From contig JAMYHX010000071.1 of NCBI GenBank assembly GCA_025529335.1, positions 1-64,000 of the forward strand: 64,000 nucleotides of DNA, given 5' to 3'. Positions 60,634-64,000 of this stretch are shown here, in pieces (position 1 is the stretch's first letter; the number at the start of each line of letters is the position of its first letter). The notes under the pieces are model-generated. The model was not told the origin of the DNA and ran no database searches. It was given only the letters and a program-made list of their open reading frames with translations. This DNA comes from Rhizopus sp. PT2906. Lineage: Eukaryota > Mucoromycota > Mucoromycetes > Mucorales > Rhizopodaceae. The position numbers and the translations under genes are program-made.

Positions 60634-63600
60634 ACTCTGAAAAGAAAAATTTCATGTTGATAAGATGCTGGATGATATAAAAAGGAGCAGTCCCGATGAA
60701 TGACTCAAAAAGCATACATCAATCATAAATTATGATTTTCTGAACTGATTGGGCGTCAAAATAAAGATGATGCTTTATTGTTTAACAAGATAATAATAAT
60801 CTAAAGAAACAATACCAACCAATCTTTATCATAATAAAGTATAATTTTGCTTACCGTGCGTATGAATGAAACGTTTCTCTATTTGTAAAATCTAACGTTG
60901 GTGACGTAAGTATGATCAGAACAAACTGCCCTTTTTTTCTTTTTCTTTTTTGTTATTTTCAGTGTATGCACACGACAATTTTGAATTGTGCTTCAGTTGA
61001 ATAGTCTTGGCTAAATGGTTAACTTTTTCAAAATAGAAAATGAACTTGTTGTATGATTGCAAGGTTGAATTAATTACATAAAATCACAGGCAACTTTCGG
61101 ATGCAGACAAGGCCTCTCCTGTTTCAAAAACATCCAAAACTACAATGCTGATTAGTCTAGTCTGATGAAAAGTTGAATTTCATGCAACTTACAATACACC
61201 AAGCATGCTTACTATGAAGCATTCTTCAGCAATTAGGTTGGGATACAGCATCAAAAACTTTTCAATCGCATTTGACGATACCCTTAAATTTTTTTATCGT
61301 GGAAATGAACCTATTACTCTTAGAAATCTGCAACTTGTTTTAATAACTCGTATTAGTAGCAGTGAATGCGGTAAGTTGAAAGAAACGCTGATAACACTTC
61401 AATATTGAACCGTAAGTTAGGAATTGTGCCTGAGGCTGCTCTTCCAGTCACGTGAAATTCCTAAAAAGGAAACTGGAATTTGATATAAATTTTTTACATA
61501 TAAATGGGTGAGAGTTTTTTGCCTTTGTCGAATCTCAGTTTGCGCCGCTATTTCGGCCAAGAAGTTGTCCAATCAATAGGAATATTGGTGGATTTGAGAT
61601 GCGACAGTAGCTAAAATGATGATTAAGTACACCAAAGTTACGAATAGATAGGGACATTGGAAGCCAAAGGCAAATGTCGACACGGGTTCTTATCTGATAA
61701 AGACAAAAAACTTTTTTTTCATTCCTATTGAATTGTAAGCAAGGCAATATTGTAACAACAATAGTCATTGATTTGGCCAGTGCTGTTTTCTTTTGCCGTC
61801 ACAATTAAAGTTTCAAACTTTATATGAACCTTACCTGAACCATAAATGAACTATAACCGTGTGACACTTGTTATATTTCAATATAAAAAGGCATTGACCT
61901 TTTGATATTATTCGGAATGATTCAATAAATCACTTACGATTTGAATTACAACCTTTTCTTTTATTTTATCTTTTATTAACTTCTGAATAATACAATCAAG
62001 TGGATTCAGGAACTTTTTTATCTTCTTTATTATTCTTTCACTTTGTACAACTCAGTCTGATCAAGTCCTACAAAGACTACAAACACACAAACTTCTATTT
62101 TTATTACCTTTTACCACACACTCGAACCCAAGGCCTACAAAAATTACAATACTCCAGCGCTTTGAATTCTCAAAATCAACTAAAGTCATCAGCCTCTTAA
62201 AAGAGCAGATCTTTCAAAGAAAATCAAGATTTACTCTGTCAACCCTAGAAGGCAATATGCCATTTATGCTCACCAGGAAACGATTTCCTGTAAAACTATG
62301 TTTCGCTATGACAATCAATAAGTCCTAAGGCCAATCATTGAAGTATGTAGGAGTTGACTTGCGGTGGCGGCCGTTTATGCATGGTCAGCTATATGTCGCA
62401 TTTGTTATGTAATGGTTTATAAGACACAAGACAAAAGACGAAAGAAGTACTCTTTGAGACTAATCTTTATTCTGAGATAAAGACAGAAAGAACATACAAT
62501 TAAATAAAGGATCTATTATTTATAGTTGTTATCAAAGGGCTGGTAAGCCACTATTCTAATCGTGGATTATAATTACTGAGGATATGATTGACTAACGGTT
62601 CCTAAGTTCATAAAGAAAACTTTTAATCCGTTCCTGACACTGATCTTATTGTTCATTTCATGATCTGGGTTATGATACTGCTTTTACCATAAAAGGATTA
62701 TCTTTTAAAGAAGTGTATCTTTTCATATAAAGAAGTAATGATTTACATTCAAAGGAGAAATTCTATTTAATGCGACTTATCACTAAAAGTATGTACACAT
62801 AGGCTTATAATGTATGAATTCACTCTATTCATACTGATTACAGTCGTTTATCTCAATGTCAGTCATAAGCAGACATTGTTCTACGACAGCATTGTCAAGG
62901 GTGATTTCTCTCTCTGGCGTATCAGTACTTTTGCCAGAGAATACAGATACAACCAGCAATATTTACTCAGAGCATTTTGCTCAATTAATATATGCATTAT
63001 ATCCAACTTACTTATGCCCGACTTATGCTCAACTATACTTATGCCACTTTCTTTTTTTTTGCAACTATGTGACTATCATCCAATAAAATTATGCGACCTT
63101 TACTTCGTCTGTAAATACATTAACCTTCCTACATCTTATTCAGCATTTGCCCTTACTCATCACAAAGGGCAAATCCCTTAAGCTTGCGGTAGCACGACGA
63201 CGCGTAAAAACGAGCGTAGCGAATTGGAAGCGGCTAGAGTACCACATACTGACTCTCTCTGCTTTTCATCCGGTACACTAGATAACACTATATATATATA
63301 TTACTCAAATATATATTCGAAACGAGCCTCGGACCACAATCATATGAGCCTGCTTTCCCCCCTTTTCTCTCTGTCTCTCTTCTGACATTTTTTCGTTCTC
63401 TCTCTCCTGATATTTATTTTTACAATAAACCCTTCTTAAAAGAATCAGGTATGGACATGCCTTAAAAAAAGATCACTTCATATAGTTCCTATTCACTAGC
63501 ATCACGTTCCCATCTTGACGCTTATTAGAAAAATGGAAAACAACAACCAAAGTACAACCAGCTGCTCTTCCTGCCATGTACCTTTACCCGTTGATTCACA

Positions 63601-63784
63601 TCATCGTAGTCAGAATCAATCTTGAGATTACGAAGATAACTTATATATCAGCATCTAATTGTTTATCTTATTTATTCTCTTGATATGGTGTTAGTGAGCA
63701 TGGTTCAGATAAAACACAGAATTGTCATTAACATGATATGTTTTATTGAATCAAGCAATAAATGTAATGAAAAGAAGGTATCAA
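60634..63784. other. 3.1-kb gene-free region
   Basis: AT-rich spacer in which I recognise no gene. The longest open frames (near 61205–61408 and 62810–63181) have no family resemblance or codon character. The stretch 63180–63240 is locally GC-rich and a C/T-rich block spans about 63355–63415. An AATAAA signal (63425) suggests a transcript end or LTR-like remnant, without further support. Confidence 0.45.
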
Positions 63785-64000
63785 TTAGTCAGTATCTTTT
63801 GTGTTGGCTATCTGATCAATAGCGCGAAGTCGACGCACAATTCTATCCATTTCTTCTTTAGCAACCAACATATTTTCCTCATGCGAAAGAGTGTAGGCTT
63901 CCGATTGTTCTAGTCTTTTACGAAGCTGCTCAACTTCTTCATACACTTGTTTTATAGTCTCTATTTGTTTCTGCTCTAATAGTTTATGTTCTTTTTCCAG
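63785..64000 (-). CDS. 3' end of a coiled-coil protein gene (partial, runs off window)
   Basis: The minus-strand frame is open from the window edge to a TAA at 63785–63787, giving the last 71 residues (LEKEHKLLEQKQIETIKQ…IANTKDTD). Heptad spacing of L, I and V with many E, K, Q and R indicates a coiled coil. No domain can be named from this piece. The start and upstream exons lie beyond position 64000. Confidence 0.65.
   Translation of the reverse strand: MEKEHKLLEQKQIETIKQVYEEVEQLRKRLEQSEAYTLSHEENMLVAKEEMDRIVRRLRAIDQIANTKDTD

Noticed and set aside
62810..63181. A 123-codon + strand open frame in the 3' gene-free region.
   Set aside because: No recognisable motif, biased composition and a weak start context.

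Overview
The window is nuclear DNA of a fungus, most likely a Mucoromycota member of the Mucorales (Mucor/Rhizopus/Phycomyces-like). The evidence is: AT-rich spacers; protein genes broken by many short GT–AG introns (about 45–75 nt; PEX1 has 15); a fungal gene set (APSES/ankyrin factor, DHA2 transporter, proteinase K-type subtilase, GID-complex RING protein); and relics of DIRS, LINE, Tc1/mariner and TnpB/Fanzor elements. Exon structures were assembled by hand from splice signals and reading phase. Each multi-exon CDS listed sums to a whole number of codons.

Layout. 1–3.3 kb: gene-free, with a probable solo LTR at 2027–2483. 3.3–12.3 kb: PEX1 (peroxisomal AAA ATPase), a MEF2-type MADS factor, mitochondrial octanoyltransferase (LIPT2/LipB) and, convergently, a SAP-domain polyQ protein whose stop overlaps the LIPT2 CDS by 12 bp. 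12.3–17.2 kb: gene-free, with a decayed LINE tail. 17.2–19.3 kb: DHA2-type MFS transporter. 19.4–21.35 kb: internally deleted DIRS-type retroelement that keeps both inverted termini and its internal complementary region. 21.5–25.8 kb: mitochondrial processing peptidase alpha subunit and a cyclin-like gene with a frame problem at its 3' end. 26.8–32.3 kb: diaphanous-type formin. 32.8–36.7 kb: cluster of element relics (second LINE tail, TnpB/Fanzor-like pseudogene, Tc1/mariner fragment) around a small secreted-protein gene. 37.2–38.9 kb: secreted subtilase. 39.7–54.3 kb: three ubiquitin-pathway genes side by side (Ubp6/USP14, Gid2/RMD5, giant HECT ligase Tom1/HUWE1). 54.4–60.6 kb: SET-domain protein, Mbp1/Swi4-type APSES factor, and a phosphoserine phosphatase fused to an N-terminal SPX domain. 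60.6–63.8 kb: gene-free. 63.8–64 kb: 3' end of a coiled-coil gene that runs off the window.

Most named genes are conserved housekeeping genes (peroxisome import, lipoylation, mitochondrial import, actin assembly, ubiquitin control, G1/S transcription, serine synthesis). The observations most worth following up are the SPX–ACT–SerB fusion, the intron-bearing Fanzor-like relic and the compact DIRS derivative with complete terminal architecture. No tRNA, rRNA or CRISPR array was recognised by eye.
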